A DNA stretch of 34,675 nucleotides from Prevotella corporis DSM 18810 = JCM 8529. Lineage in GTDB: Bacteria; Bacteroidota; Bacteroidia; Bacteroidales; Bacteroidaceae. Location: NCBI RefSeq assembly GCF_000430525.1, contig NZ_AUME01000035.1, positions 1 through 34,675 of the forward strand, given 5' to 3'. Numbering within the stretch: position 1 is the first letter of the stretch; each line of letters begins with the position of its first letter. The translations under genes and the position numbers were made by a program. Shown here piece by piece: positions 1-8,195 of the stretch. The notes below the pieces were generated by a model, which worked only from the letters and a program-made list of their open reading frames with translations, was not told the origin of the DNA and made no database searches.

Positions 1-321
1 GTAGTTAGGAAACTGCTGCTACCATACAAGGACTGTCTGAAGACCATTACAACAGACAACGGACCTGAATTTGCAGCACATAAGGACATTACCAAGTTCT
101 TAGGCGTGCCCGTATACTTCGCTGATCCATATTGTTCTTGGCAAAAGGGAGCGATTGAGAATACAAATAAACTAATCAGACAATATATACCGAAAAAGGA
201 TTCGTTTGAACATTACACAGACAAGAGAATTATGTCGATACAAAAGAAATTGAACGAAAGACCGAGAGAAAAATTAAACTTTTCTACACCTAAGTGCGAG
301 TTCTTCAAACACGTTTTGTAA
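1..321 (+). CDS. IS30-family transposase, C-terminal part (5' end outside window)
   Basis: The frame is open from base 1, so the 106 visible residues are the end of a longer transposase. Visible are TTDNGPEF (residues about 18-25, carrying the second Asp of the DDE triad) and a W-Q-K-G-x-x-E-N-x-N block (about 48-57, carrying the catalytic Glu) followed by IRQYIPK. That arrangement is typical of IS30-family integrase cores, which cut and join the element's ends. The first ATG of the visible part (base 106) lies inside the catalytic core, so it cannot be the true start. Whether the element is complete cannot be judged here. Confidence 0.85.
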   Translation, partial: VVRKLLLPYKDCLKTITTDNGPEFAAHKDITKFLGVPVYFADPYCSWQKGAIENTNKLIRQYIPKKDSFEHYTDKRIMSIQKKLNERPREKLNFSTPKCEFFKHVL

Positions 322-350
322 TTTTGCACTTGCTGGTTGACTCTACGATT
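1..350 (+). mobile_element. Right end of an IS30-family insertion sequence
   Basis: The transposase stop codon at 319-321 is followed by a short non-coding stretch beginning ATTTTGCACTTGCTGG, which is the expected place for the right terminal inverted repeat. The left end is outside the window, so the repeat cannot be paired and the boundary (somewhere about 340-355) is approximate. The element abuts the pheT promoter at 391 without disrupting it. Confidence 0.55.
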
Positions 351-390
351 TCCTATATTAAAATTGGAACTTTAAAAACTTATTTTTTGA

Positions 391-422
391 TTTGTGTATG
401 CTGAGAAAATTGTGTATCTTTG
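391..422 (+). promoter_or_regulatory. Bacteroidetes-type promoter of pheT
   Basis: A -33 element TTTG (391-394) and a -7 element TATCTTTG (415-422) are separated by 20 bases. This matches the Bacteroidetes sigma-ABfR consensus TTTG-N19-21-TAnnTTTG. It leaves a leader of about 45-50 bases before the ATG at 476. Confidence 0.75.
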
Positions 423-475
423 CACGTTGCTTTCAAGCAACTAAACGAATTGAAATCAATAAAATAACAATATAG

Positions 476-2944
476 ATGAATATATCATACAAATGGCTTA
501 AGGAATACGTCGATTTCAGCCTCACACCACAGGAACTGGCCGAAGCGCTGACCTCTACAGGCTTGGAAGTTGGAAGTGTTGAGGAAGTGGAGACTATTCG
601 TGGTGGGCTCAAAGGGCTTTTTGTTGGCAAAGTGTTGACTTGTGAAATGCACCCTAATTCTGATCATTTGCACATTACGACGGTTGATCTTGGTAAAGAA
701 GCTCCTCAACAAATTGTTTGTGGAGCACCTAATGTTGCTGCTGGTCAGAAAGTTATTGTGGCAGATTTGGGATGTGTGCTCTATAGCGGTGAGGAAAGTT
801 TTACCATTAAGAAAAGCAAACTCCGCGGTGTCGAGAGTTTCGGGATGATTTGTGCTGAAGACGAAATCGGTGTAGGAACAAGCCATGATGGTATAATCGT
901 ATTGCCTGAAGATGCAAAGGTCGGTATGCCGGCAGCTGAATACTATCACTTGGATAGCGACTGGCTAATTGAAATAGATATTACAGCTAACCGTGCCGAT
1001 GCTTTAAGTCATTTTGGAGTAGCGCGCGATCTCTACGCATGGTTGAAACAGAACGGTTATAAGACTTCATTACATCGTCCTGATTGCGATAAGTTTGTTG
1101 TTGATAATCATGATTTGGAAATAGACGTCAAGATAGAAAATACAGAAGCTTGTCGTCGTTATGCCTGTTTAAGCGTTACGAACTGCGAGGTAAAGGAAAG
1201 CCCAAAATGGTTAAAGGATAAGTTGAACGTTGTGGGAGTTCGTCCTATTAATAATATTGTTGATATTACGAACTACATAATGATGGCATACGGCCAACCC
1301 ATGCACTGCTTTGACGCTGACATGGTTGTTGGTAAGCAAATTATTGTAAAAGATAAGAACGAAGGAAAAAAGTTCATTACTCTTGATGGTGAAGAACATA
1401 TCCTTGGCGAACACGATCTTGCTATCTGTAATGCTGAAGTTCCAATGTGTATTGCAGGTGTGTTCGGCGGAAAGGGTAGTGGGACATACGAGAATACGAG
1501 GAATGTCGTGTTGGAGAGTGCGTATTTTCATCCTACTTGGATTCGTAAGAGTGCGCGTCGCCATGGCTTGTCAACAGACGCGAGCTTCCGCTTTGAACGT
1601 GGCATTGATCCTAATGGCACTATTTATGCCTTGAAACAAGCAGCAATCCTTTGCAAGGAATTGGCGGGTGCTAAAGTAAGTATGGAAATCAGGGACGAGT
1701 ATCCAACAAAAATGGAGGGCTTTCCTGTTCGTTTAAATTATGAATATGCTGACCGTCTGATTGGTAAACAACTCGGTGTTGAAACTATCAGGAGTATAGC
1801 ACAGAGCCTTGAAATGGAAATTGTGAAGGAGGATGCTGATGGACTTGACCTCATTGTGCCTCCCTACAGAGTTGATGTACAACGACCTTGTGATGTAGTT
1901 GAAGATGTTCTCCGCATTTATGGATACAACAATGTTGAGATACCTTCTACCTTGAAATCTTCACTTACTATTGCCGAGGAATCTGATAAAGACTATCATA
2001 GGGAAAATACTATCAGCGAGCAACTTGTAGGATCTGGTTTCAATGAAATATTGAATAATTCGCTAACTGCAATTTCTTACTACGAAGGAACCGAACTGAA
2101 TGCTTATCCATGGGAGCGGATTGTCAAGGTGATGAATCCGTTGTCAAGTGATTTGGGGGTAATGCGTCAAACACTTTTGTTTGGTGGTTTGGAGAGTATT
2201 CGCAGAAATGTTAACCGCAAGGCACATAATTTAAAGTTCTTTGAGGTCGGTAATACATACACCTATAATCAAGAAAAGTGGAATGAGGATAGTCCTATCA
2301 AGGCATATAACCAAAGTTACCACATGGCATTGTGGATTACTGGTAAACGGGTGGAAGGCTCTTGGGCGCATCCCAATGAAGATGCAACATTCTACGAACT
2401 GAAAGCACATGTTGAGAATATCCTACGCCGTTTAGGAGTTGCCCAGGGGATGATTTTAAGTGAGCCGTCCGAGAATAACATCTTTGACAAGGCTTTGGCA
2501 TTAAAAAACCGTGCTGGGAAGGTGGTAGTTGAAATGGGCATTCTGAGTTACAAACTGCTTAAGAAATTGGGTATCGAACAACCAGTTTATTATGCTGAAC
2601 TTGATTGGGGCGGTTTGATGAAATTGATTCGAAAGAACAAATTAGAATTCGAGGAAATATCAAAGTATCCAAGCGTAAGTCGTGACTTGGCACTACTTAT
2701 TGATGCAAATATAGAGTTTGCCCAAGTAGAGAAAATTGCTTTTCAGAGTGAGAAGAAACTTTTGAAAAAAGTAGAGCTCTTCGACGTTTATGAAGGTAAA
2801 AATCTTCCTGAGGGTAAGAAGAGTTATGCTGTTAACTTCGTTCTTCAAGACGAGACGAAAACTTTGAATGACAAGGCTATCGATGCAATTATGCAGAAAT
2901 TAATTAAAAATTTAACAAATAAACTTGGAGCAGAGCTCCGCTAA
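476..2944 (+). CDS. pheT: Phenylalanine--tRNA ligase beta subunit
   Basis: This is the beta chain of the heterotetrameric enzyme that charges tRNA-Phe. At 822 residues it is close to the usual bacterial length. In order it shows an EMAP/tRNA-binding domain (about 40-155, with PNSDHLHITTVDLG and GAPNVAAGQ), the B3/B4 editing region (about 210-390), a B5 domain (about 410-485), the catalytic-like core and a C-terminal ferredoxin-fold anticodon-binding domain (about 725-820, beginning near YPSVSRDLALLID). The start is the first ATG after the promoter and gives the standard MNISYKWLKEYVDF N-terminus. pheS is not in the window. A yebC-family gene follows 12 bases after the stop, so the two are probably co-transcribed. 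Confidence 0.97.
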   Translation: MNISYKWLKEYVDFSLTPQELAEALTSTGLEVGSVEEVETIRGGLKGLFVGKVLTCEMHPNSDHLHITTVDLGKEAPQQIVCGAPNVAAGQKVIVADLGCVLYSGEESFTIKKSKLRGVESFGMICAEDEIGVGTSHDGIIVLPEDAKVGMPAAEYYHLDSDWLIEIDITANRADALSHFGVARDLYAWLKQNGYKTSLHRPDCDKFVVDNHDLEIDVKIENTEACRRYACLSVTNCEVKESPKWLKDKLNVVGVRPINNIVDITNYIMMAYGQPMHCFDADMVVGKQIIVKDKNEGKKFITLDGEEHILGEHDLAICNAEVPMCIAGVFGGKGSGTYENTRNVVLESAYFHPTWIRKSARRHGLSTDASFRFERGIDPNGTIYALKQAAILCKELAGAKVSMEIRDEYPTKMEGFPVRLNYEYADRLIGKQLGVETIRSIAQSLEMEIVKEDADGLDLIVPPYRVDVQRPCDVVEDVLRIYGYNNVEIPSTLKSSLTIAEESDKDYHRENTISEQLVGSGFNEILNNSLTAISYYEGTELNAYPWERIVKVMNPLSSDLGVMRQTLLFGGLESIRRNVNRKAHNLKFFEVGNTYTYNQEKWNEDSPIKAYNQSYHMALWITGKRVEGSWAHPNEDATFYELKAHVENILRRLGVAQGMILSEPSENNIFDKALALKNRAGKVVVEMGILSYKLLKKLGIEQPVYYAELDWGGLMKLIRKNKLEFEEISKYPSVSRDLALLIDANIEFAQVEKIAFQSEKKLLKKVELFDVYEGKNLPEGKKSYAVNFVLQDETKTLNDKAIDAIMQKLIKNLTNKLGAELR

Positions 2945-2956
2945 CAGAACGTTCCA

Positions 2957-3688
2957 ATGGGAAGAGCATTTGAATATCGCAAAGCGACAAAGTTAAAGAG
3001 ATGGGGCCACATGGCTCGAACATTTACTAAATTAGGTAAGGAAATCCAAATTGCCGTTAAGGCTGGTGGCCCTGAGCCCGAAACCAATCCACGTTTGCGT
3101 GCTATTATTGCGACTTGCAAGCGCGAGAACATGCCTAAGGACAACATTCAGCGTGCTATCAAGAATGCAATGGGTAAAGATACAAGCGATTACAAGGAAG
3201 TGCCTTATGAAGGATACGGACCTCACGGAATTGCCATTTTTGTCGATACTTTGACGGATAATACCACCCGTACGGTAGGTGACGTACGTTCGGTTTTCAA
3301 CAAGTTTAATGGTACTCTTGGAACGCAAGGCTCGTTAGCTTTTGTATTCGATCATAAGTGTGTGTTTAGTTTCAAGACCAAGGAAGGTCTTGACATGGAA
3401 GAGTTGATTCTCGATTTGATAGACTATGGTGTGGATGACGAGTTTGATGTCGATGAGGAGGAAGGAGAAGTAACCATTTATGGTGAGCCAACAAGTTTTG
3501 GCGAAATTCAGAAGCATTTGGAAGATAATGGCTTTGAGATTACATCAGCAGAGTTTACACGTATCCCCAATGACTTGAAGGACGTCACAGATGAAGAGCG
3601 TGAAACAATTGATAAAATGGTAGAACGTCTTGAAGATTTTGATGATGTTCAAAATGTTTATACTAATATGAAACCTGCAGAGGAATAG
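2957..3688 (+). CDS. YebC/PmpR family (DUF28) protein
   Basis: The 243 residues are full length for the YebC/PmpR family, cytoplasmic proteins described either as DNA-binding transcriptional regulators or as translation factors that relieve ribosome stalling at proline runs. The N-terminus has the family pattern around KRWGHMARTFTKLGKEI (about 14-28), then NPRLRAIIATCKRENMPKDN, YEGYGPHGIAIFV and an acidic C-terminal half. Bacteroidetes members show this slightly extended start rather than the MAGHSKW of proteobacteria. The gene starts 12 bases after pheT with no promoter between them, so it probably uses the pheT transcript. The sequence does not decide between the regulator and ribosome roles. 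Confidence 0.92.
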   Translation: MGRAFEYRKATKLKRWGHMARTFTKLGKEIQIAVKAGGPEPETNPRLRAIIATCKRENMPKDNIQRAIKNAMGKDTSDYKEVPYEGYGPHGIAIFVDTLTDNTTRTVGDVRSVFNKFNGTLGTQGSLAFVFDHKCVFSFKTKEGLDMEELILDLIDYGVDDEFDVDEEEGEVTIYGEPTSFGEIQKHLEDNGFEITSAEFTRIPNDLKDVTDEERETIDKMVERLEDFDDVQNVYTNMKPAEE

Positions 3689-3761
3689 TTTTCTTGTGAT
3701 GAAATAAGACAATGAAATATTAAAGGTTCTCCATTTAAATTCATTCAAAAGAATACAGAAA

Positions 3762-3795
3762 CAATGTCAGGATAAACAACTAAATCCTGACATTG
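3762..3795. terminator. Perfect 12-bp stem-loop, probable terminator
   Basis: Arms CAATGTCAGGAT (3762-3773) and ATCCTGACATTG (3784-3795) are perfectly complementary around a 10-base loop. The position, about 75 bases after the yebC-family stop, suits transcription termination. No T-run follows, so a Rho-independent terminator of the classical kind is not shown. Confidence 0.5.
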
Positions 3796-3971
3796 CGCGT
3801 TTAAGACGAAGAGACTGTCATAGAAGCGTGACATTCATAGTTTGTCATTTATTCAATATCACTAATATTCCACTCTTTTCTCTAAAAAGTAAAGGGGACA
3901 TTTCTGCAATCAGGGATAGACATTTGGATAATTTTATAAATTGTTCTTTCTTCTTTTTCGTTTTTTATTGG

Positions 3972-3979
3972 TAAATTTG
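3972..3979 (+). promoter_or_regulatory. -7 element upstream of lepA
   Basis: TAAATTTG matches TAnnTTTG and lies 23 bases before the lepA ATG. A good TTTG -33 element is not present at the expected distance (about 3948-3951 is pyrimidine-rich), so the promoter call rests on the -7 box. Confidence 0.5.
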
Positions 3980-4002
3980 CATATTAAAAGACAAAACTTC
4001 CT

Positions 4003-5784
4003 ATGGATCACATAAGAAACTTCTGTATCATTGCGCATATAGATCACGGAAAGTCAACATTAGCAGATCGACTTCTGGAATATACAAAAACTATCCAGGT
4101 GACGGCTGGTCAAATGTTAGATGATATGGATCTTGAACGTGAACGAGGTATTACTATTAAGAGTCATGCCATACAAATGGAGTATGAACATGATGGTGAA
4201 AAATATGTACTCAACTTGATTGATACGCCAGGACACGTCGATTTCTCTTATGAAGTTTCACGAAGTATAGCCGCTTGTGAGGGGGCACTGCTGATTGTTG
4301 ACTCAACACAAGGTGTTCAGGCACAAACAATATCTAATCTCTACATGGCTATTGACCATGACTTGGAGATAATCCCTGTTATCAATAAGATCGATATGCC
4401 CAATGCTATGCCTGAAGAAGTCGAAGATGAAATAATTGATCTTATCGGTTGTGAGCGTGAAGATATTATCCGAGCAAGTGGAAAGACTGGAGAGGGAGTG
4501 CCTGACATCCTCGAAGCTATCGTAAAACGTGTGCCAAGCCCTGTCGGAGATCCCAAAGCTCCTCTACAAGCATTGATTTTTGATTCTATTTTCAATTCAT
4601 TTAGGGGTATCATAACTTTGTGTAAGGTGATGAATGGGTCTATACGCAAGGGCGATAAAGTGAAGTTTGTGCAAACAGGGATGGAATATGATGCTGACGA
4701 GGTTGGAGTTCTTAAAATGGATATGAAACCTACCAAGGAACTATCGACAGGAGAAGTTGGATATATCATTTCTGGTATTAAGAATGCAACAGAAGTAAAA
4801 GTAGGTGATACAATCACACATATAGACAGACCATGTGAACAGGCAATTGCTGGCTTTCAAGTGGTGAAACCAATGGTATTTGCAGGAGTTTATCCTATTG
4901 ATCCGAGTGATTATGAAAATTTAAGGGCTTCGTTGGAGAAACTCCAATTGAACGATGCATCACTAACTTTCCTTCCAGAAAGTTCTCAAGCATTAGGATT
5001 TGGATTCCGTTGTGGTTTCTTGGGACTTTTACACATGGAAATCATTCAGGAACGTTTGGATAGGGAATTTAATATGGATGTGATAACTACTGTTCCCAAT
5101 GTAAGTTATCTGGTGTATGATAAGTTGGGAAATCAAAAGGAAGTTCACAATCCATCAGGATTGCCAGAGCCTACGATGATTGAGCATATTGAGGAACCTT
5201 ATATAAAGGCTTCCATTATCACTTCGGCTGACTATATTGGTCCTATTATGACCCTTTGTCTGGATAAAAGAGGTGAATTAGTGAGCCAAAACTATGTGAG
5301 TGGCAATCGTTTGGAATTAATTTTCATGATACCATTGGGAGAAATAGTAATCGATTTCTACGATAAGTTGAAAAGTATTTCCAAGGGATATGCATCTTTT
5401 GATTACCACATAGACTCATTTCGTCCATCTAAGCTCGTCAAGCTCGACATTTTGCTTAATGGTGAGCCGGTTGATGCGCTCTCGACTTTGACACATGAGA
5501 GCAACGCTGTGGCTTTTGGACGAAGAATGTGTGAGAAATTAAAAGAATTAATACCAAGACAACAATTTGATATTGCTATTCAAGCTGCCATTGGTGGTAA
5601 AATAGTAGCACGAGAGACGATTAAACAAGTACGAAAAGATGTAACTGCAAAGTGTTATGGTGGTGATGTTAGCCGTAAGCGGAAGCTTTTAGAAAAGCAA
5701 AAGAAGGGGAAAAAGCGTATGAAGCAAGTGGGAAACGTGCAAGTGCCACAGAAGGCTTTTTTGGCAGTATTGAAATTAGACTAA
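4003..5784 (+). CDS. lepA: Elongation factor 4 (LepA), translational GTPase
   Basis: LepA/EF4 is a ribosome-binding GTPase related to EF-G. The 593 residues match the usual length. GTPase motifs are all present: AHIDHGKST (11-19, P-loop), [11 protein letters not shown] (43-53, switch I), DTPGH (74-78, switch II) and NKID (128-131). These are followed by the beta-barrel domain, two EF-G-like alpha/beta domains and the LepA-specific C-terminal domain ending near [14 protein letters not shown] domain IV is absent, as expected for LepA. A Crp/Fnr-like gene follows after 24 bases on the same strand. Confidence 0.97.
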   Translation: MDHIRNFCIIAHIDHGKSTLADRLLEYTKTIQVTAGQMLDDMDLERERGITIKSHAIQMEYEHDGEKYVLNLIDTPGHVDFSYEVSRSIAACEGALLIVDSTQGVQAQTISNLYMAIDHDLEIIPVINKIDMPNAMPEEVEDEIIDLIGCEREDIIRASGKTGEGVPDILEAIVKRVPSPVGDPKAPLQALIFDSIFNSFRGIITLCKVMNGSIRKGDKVKFVQTGMEYDADEVGVLKMDMKPTKELSTGEVGYIISGIKNATEVKVGDTITHIDRPCEQAIAGFQVVKPMVFAGVYPIDPSDYENLRASLEKLQLNDASLTFLPESSQALGFGFRCGFLGLLHMEIIQERLDREFNMDVITTVPNVSYLVYDKLGNQKEVHNPSGLPEPTMIEHIEEPYIKASIITSADYIGPIMTLCLDKRGELVSQNYVSGNRLELIFMIPLGEIVIDFYDKLKSISKGYASFDYHIDSFRPSKLVKLDILLNGEPVDALSTLTHESNAVAFGRRMCEKLKELIPRQQFDIAIQAAIGGKIVARETIKQVRKDVTAKCYGGDVSRKRKLLEKQKKGKKRMKQVGNVQVPQKAFLAVLKLD

Positions 5785-5793
5785 ATACTTAAT

Positions 5794-5800
5794 AGGGAGG
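5794..5800 (+). promoter_or_regulatory. Unusually strong Shine-Dalgarno before the Crp/Fnr-like gene
   Basis: AGGGAGG lies 8 bases before the ATG at 5809. An earlier ATG at 5804 gives only ATG-AAA-TGA, whose stop overlaps the real start codon (ATGA), so the 5809 start is preferred. Strong Shine-Dalgarno sequences are uncommon in Bacteroidetes and I noticed no comparably strong one elsewhere in this window. Confidence 0.6.
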
Positions 5801-5808
5801 AAAATGAA

Positions 5809-6402
5809 ATGAAAGAGACTTTTGAAACACGAGAAATTGCCCGCGAGTTAGCAAGAAAATATAGTACAATGACTCATGATGAACTTGATGTGCTTGAAAG
5901 TGTCCTTGTACCAATCAAGTTTGCAAAGGGAGAGATGATTCTTTCAGAAGGAGAAATCTGTGAAAATATCTATTACATAGAGCACGGTCTCATCCGTCAG
6001 TTCTATTTTAAGAATGGCAAACAAATAACAGAGCATCTTGGAGAGGACCATACTATTTTCATGTGCATAGAAAGTCTTTTTCGTGAGGAACCAACCAAAT
6101 TACAAGTTGAGGCATTAGAGCCAACTCTTGTTTATGCTTTGCCTAAGCATAGATTAGAACAAGTTGCTTTGCACAATGTTAATATTCAAATTCTCTATCG
6201 TAAAATTCTCGAAGAGAGTCTAATTATTTCTCAGATTCATGCAGATCTCGTGCGATTTGAGACCGCACAAGATCGATATAAGAGGATGTGTAAATTAAGC
6301 CCACAAGTTATTTTGCGTGCTCCTTTAGTTTATATCGCAAGCTACTTGCAAATGACACCAGAGACGTTGAGTCGTGTGAGAGCATCGATATTACTTGAAT
6401 AA
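5809..6402 (+). CDS. Crp/Fnr-family transcriptional regulator
   Basis: A 197-residue protein with a cyclic-nucleotide-binding-like beta-roll (about 25-120; GEMILSEGEICENIYYIEHGLIRQF carries the conserved Gly residues of the fold) and a short C-terminal helix-turn-helix (about 170-195, with YIASYLQMTPETLSRVR). This is the usual size and layout of Bacteroidetes Crp/Fnr-type regulators. No cysteine cluster typical of oxygen-sensing Fnr is seen. The effector and targets are unknown. It follows lepA by 24 bases and its last 12 bases overlap the convergent PqqD-like gene. Confidence 0.88.
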   Translation: MKETFETREIARELARKYSTMTHDELDVLESVLVPIKFAKGEMILSEGEICENIYYIEHGLIRQFYFKNGKQITEHLGEDHTIFMCIESLFREEPTKLQVEALEPTLVYALPKHRLEQVALHNVNIQILYRKILEESLIISQIHADLVRFETAQDRYKRMCKLSPQVILRAPLVYIASYLQMTPETLSRVRASILLE

Positions 6403-6774
6403 CTTTTTGAAGAATCCTTTCTGCTCTTCTTTTGAATCCAGTTCAGGATTTTCCTTGGTCAGTTCTGATTGATTTTTCTCCAGTTTGACTTCTGGTATGT
6501 CTTCACCCTCGATAATTCCTGATTGTCCCCATTCAGCAACAAGCGTGGTAATATCACGACGAGCAGTATCCACATCAATTTCATATTCTTCTGTCATTTT
6601 GTTTACCAAGTAATCAATATTGAACGATTCCATGTCTTTAATCTCTTTCCACAGGAAAGCCGAACTTTCATTCATTGAAATTATATTGCTGAAATCAATA
6701 TTTTCGTCTCCTTCCGCAACAATAATATATTCTCCACAAACTTGACGAAGATTAAATCCTTTTTTTGCTTTCAT
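6391..6774 (-). CDS. PqqD-family (RiPP recognition element-like) protein
   Basis: The frame is open back to 6822, but the start chosen is the ATG at 6774, which gives MKAKKGFNLRQVCGEY, the usual opening of the PqqD fold, and avoids overlapping the upstream gene. The 127 residues comprise a PqqD domain (about 1-90; NESSAFLW at 35-42, EEYEIDVDTARRD at 62-74) and a charged tail ending GFFKKLFK. PqqD domains bind leader peptides of ribosomally made, modified peptides and hand them to the modifying enzyme. Here the partners are an S26-like peptidase (20 bases upstream) and an HPr-kinase-like protein. No precursor peptide or radical SAM gene is seen. The stop overlaps the convergent Crp/Fnr-like gene by 12 bases. 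Confidence 0.85.
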   Translation of the reverse strand: MKAKKGFNLRQVCGEYIIVAEGDENIDFSNIISMNESSAFLWKEIKDMESFNIDYLVNKMTEEYEIDVDTARRDITTLVAEWGQSGIIEGEDIPEVKLEKNQSELTKENPELDSKEEQKGFFKKLFK

Positions 6775-6794
6775 AATTAATTTATAGTTTATAT

Positions 6795-7280
6795 TTATAT
6801 GGTGCCAAATAAGGGAATCCATATTCTATTATAGAAGGCCAGAAGATACCTTCTTATCGGATATAGACGTACCCATATATAGCTATAAGTTTTCCATTTG
6901 CGCGAATCGGTTCTATCCATCTGCGGCCGTCCTTTGCGATAAAAGCCGATCACAGCCCCAACAATATTTTCCAACTTACAATGTTCTGTTAAGATGTTGC
7001 CATCACCTAATAGAGTTACGGAAGTCCCCTCTATAGCCTTAATTCTATGAAGAACGAAATGCTTGGGTGTGATTTCTGCTAAAACGGGGTCACCAACAGA
7101 TACCGTTTCTGGTTTTGACAACAACGCCTTGTCTCTATTGTCTTCGAGGAAAGGGCGCATTGATTTCCCTCGAAGTTTAAGAGTGACTGTATGTCCCTCG
7201 TTAATCATCTTGACAATTTCTGGCAACAGTTCTGCATTTGAAAACTGCATCTCTATTCTATGTAAAGATGTTTCTGGCAT
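6795..7280 (-). CDS. S24/S26 signal-peptidase-like protein
   Basis: A 161-residue protein with the S24/S26 peptidase pattern: LRGKSMRPFL (37-45, candidate nucleophile Ser40), VGDPVLAEI (62-70), FVLHRI (75-80) and LLGDGN (90-95). Where bacterial type I signal peptidases carry the general-base Lys, this protein has His78, as in SipW and the eukaryotic ER signal peptidases, so a Ser-His arrangement with Asp93 is likely. There is no convincing membrane anchor at either end; the C-terminal region is rich in aromatic and basic residues. It begins 2 bases after the stop of the HPr-kinase-like gene, suggesting translational coupling. The substrate is unknown. Confidence 0.8.
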   Translation of the reverse strand: MPETSLHRIEMQFSNAELLPEIVKMINEGHTVTLKLRGKSMRPFLEDNRDKALLSKPETVSVGDPVLAEITPKHFVLHRIKAIEGTSVTLLGDGNILTEHCKLENIVGAVIGFYRKGRPQMDRTDSRKWKTYSYIWVRLYPIRRYLLAFYNRIWIPLFGTI

Positions 7281-7282
7281 TT

Positions 7283-8170
7283 TTATTTATTCGCAATTGC
7301 GTTGTAACAGACTTTTGCTGCATCCTCGTTTGGTAAACAGTGTAAGGTGTATATACCAGTTGTCTCTACTATTTTTGTTATAGTATCGCAAATGGCATTG
7401 TAAATTTCAGAATCCCATTTCATACTTGAGCACGATGGAAGGAGAGAGGCAAACGCCTCTGTAGGAGAGAGTTTCTCTATTGAGTTTTGCATGGCTCTGT
7501 CAATTCTTGTTATTGCTCCCAGCTTTGCCTTTACATTTCTATAGCATGGTGTCTTTCCACTCCATGGGCCACCGAAAATCCATAACTCATCATTGACGAC
7601 CCTTATAATCGGATTATCATCATTCATTAAATCACTTCCAGGTATATACCTAAGCCACATGCTAACTTGGGTTGATTTACCCGTACCGCTTTTTGCTATG
7701 AAAGGATAACCATAACCTTTATTCCTTACAAGTGAAGCATGGATAAGTAAGGTCTGTTTGCGAGCGCCTGCGAATGCAAAAATAAGCATTAATGCATTGT
7801 TGAGTCCGAATTTCCTCATGTTGTGCTGTCCATTCAATGCGCATCTACAGTCGGAGAAATCCTTATTGGTCTTAAGCAGACAGCAATCGGCATTGTTTAG
7901 ATCTTTGATAATATATTGATAGCCTCCATTTTCCAACCTATCTACTGCAGTGTCACCATTTCCAGTATCGAATACTCTGATTCTCTTCCTTTGATTTTGG
8001 GGAACGGTTTTTAATGTATCATCAACTGTCAGTTGGAAAAACAAATCATCCCCAATAGATTCAACTGCAAATGGCATGAAAGATGGCAACAGATGCATTC
8101 CATTTACATCTGAGTTTTGGAAATTTATTCGTATGTTCAGTTCTGCAATTCTGAAATAATATGTTTCCAT
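7283..8170 (-). CDS. HPr kinase/PEP-carboxykinase-like P-loop protein
   Basis: The 295-residue protein carries a P-loop AKSGTGKST (159-167), MNDDNP (182-187, in the place of the HPrK Walker-B-like Asp pair) and FGGPWSGKT (199-207). These are the features of the HPr-kinase-like family that Bacteroidetes and other bacteria carry next to PqqD-like genes. The N-terminal 120 residues are not recognised. True HPr kinase phosphorylates HPr of the sugar phosphotransferase system, but relatives in lasso-peptide clusters phosphorylate the peptide, and the context here favours that type of role. The gene sits 25 bases after the secreted-protein gene and 2 bases before the S26-like gene. Confidence 0.8.
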   Translation of the reverse strand: METYYFRIAELNIRINFQNSDVNGMHLLPSFMPFAVESIGDDLFFQLTVDDTLKTVPQNQRKRIRVFDTGNGDTAVDRLENGGYQYIIKDLNNADCCLLKTNKDFSDCRCALNGQHNMRKFGLNNALMLIFAFAGARKQTLLIHASLVRNKGYGYPFIAKSGTGKSTQVSMWLRYIPGSDLMNDDNPIIRVVNDELWIFGGPWSGKTPCYRNVKAKLGAITRIDRAMQNSIEKLSPTEAFASLLPSCSSMKWDSEIYNAICDTITKIVETTGIYTLHCLPNEDAAKVCYNAIANK

Positions 8171-8195
8171 TTGTAAATAGCTGACTAATATTACT

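Larger units (their letters stand above)
3689..4002. other. Intergenic region between the yebC-family gene and lepA
   Basis: This 314-base gap holds no credible ORF. It contains a perfect 12-bp hairpin (3762-3795) and the -7 element of the lepA promoter (3972-3979). Several TGTCA/TGACA words occur in 3765-3850, but I see no clear repeat register among them. Confidence 0.6.

Noticed and set aside
485..949. 154-codon minus-strand frame inside pheT
   Set aside because: It lies entirely antisense to a well-supported essential gene and shows no family resemblance.
4341..4817. 158-codon minus-strand frame inside lepA
   Set aside because: Antisense to conserved lepA codons; the length is explained by the codon bias of the sense gene.
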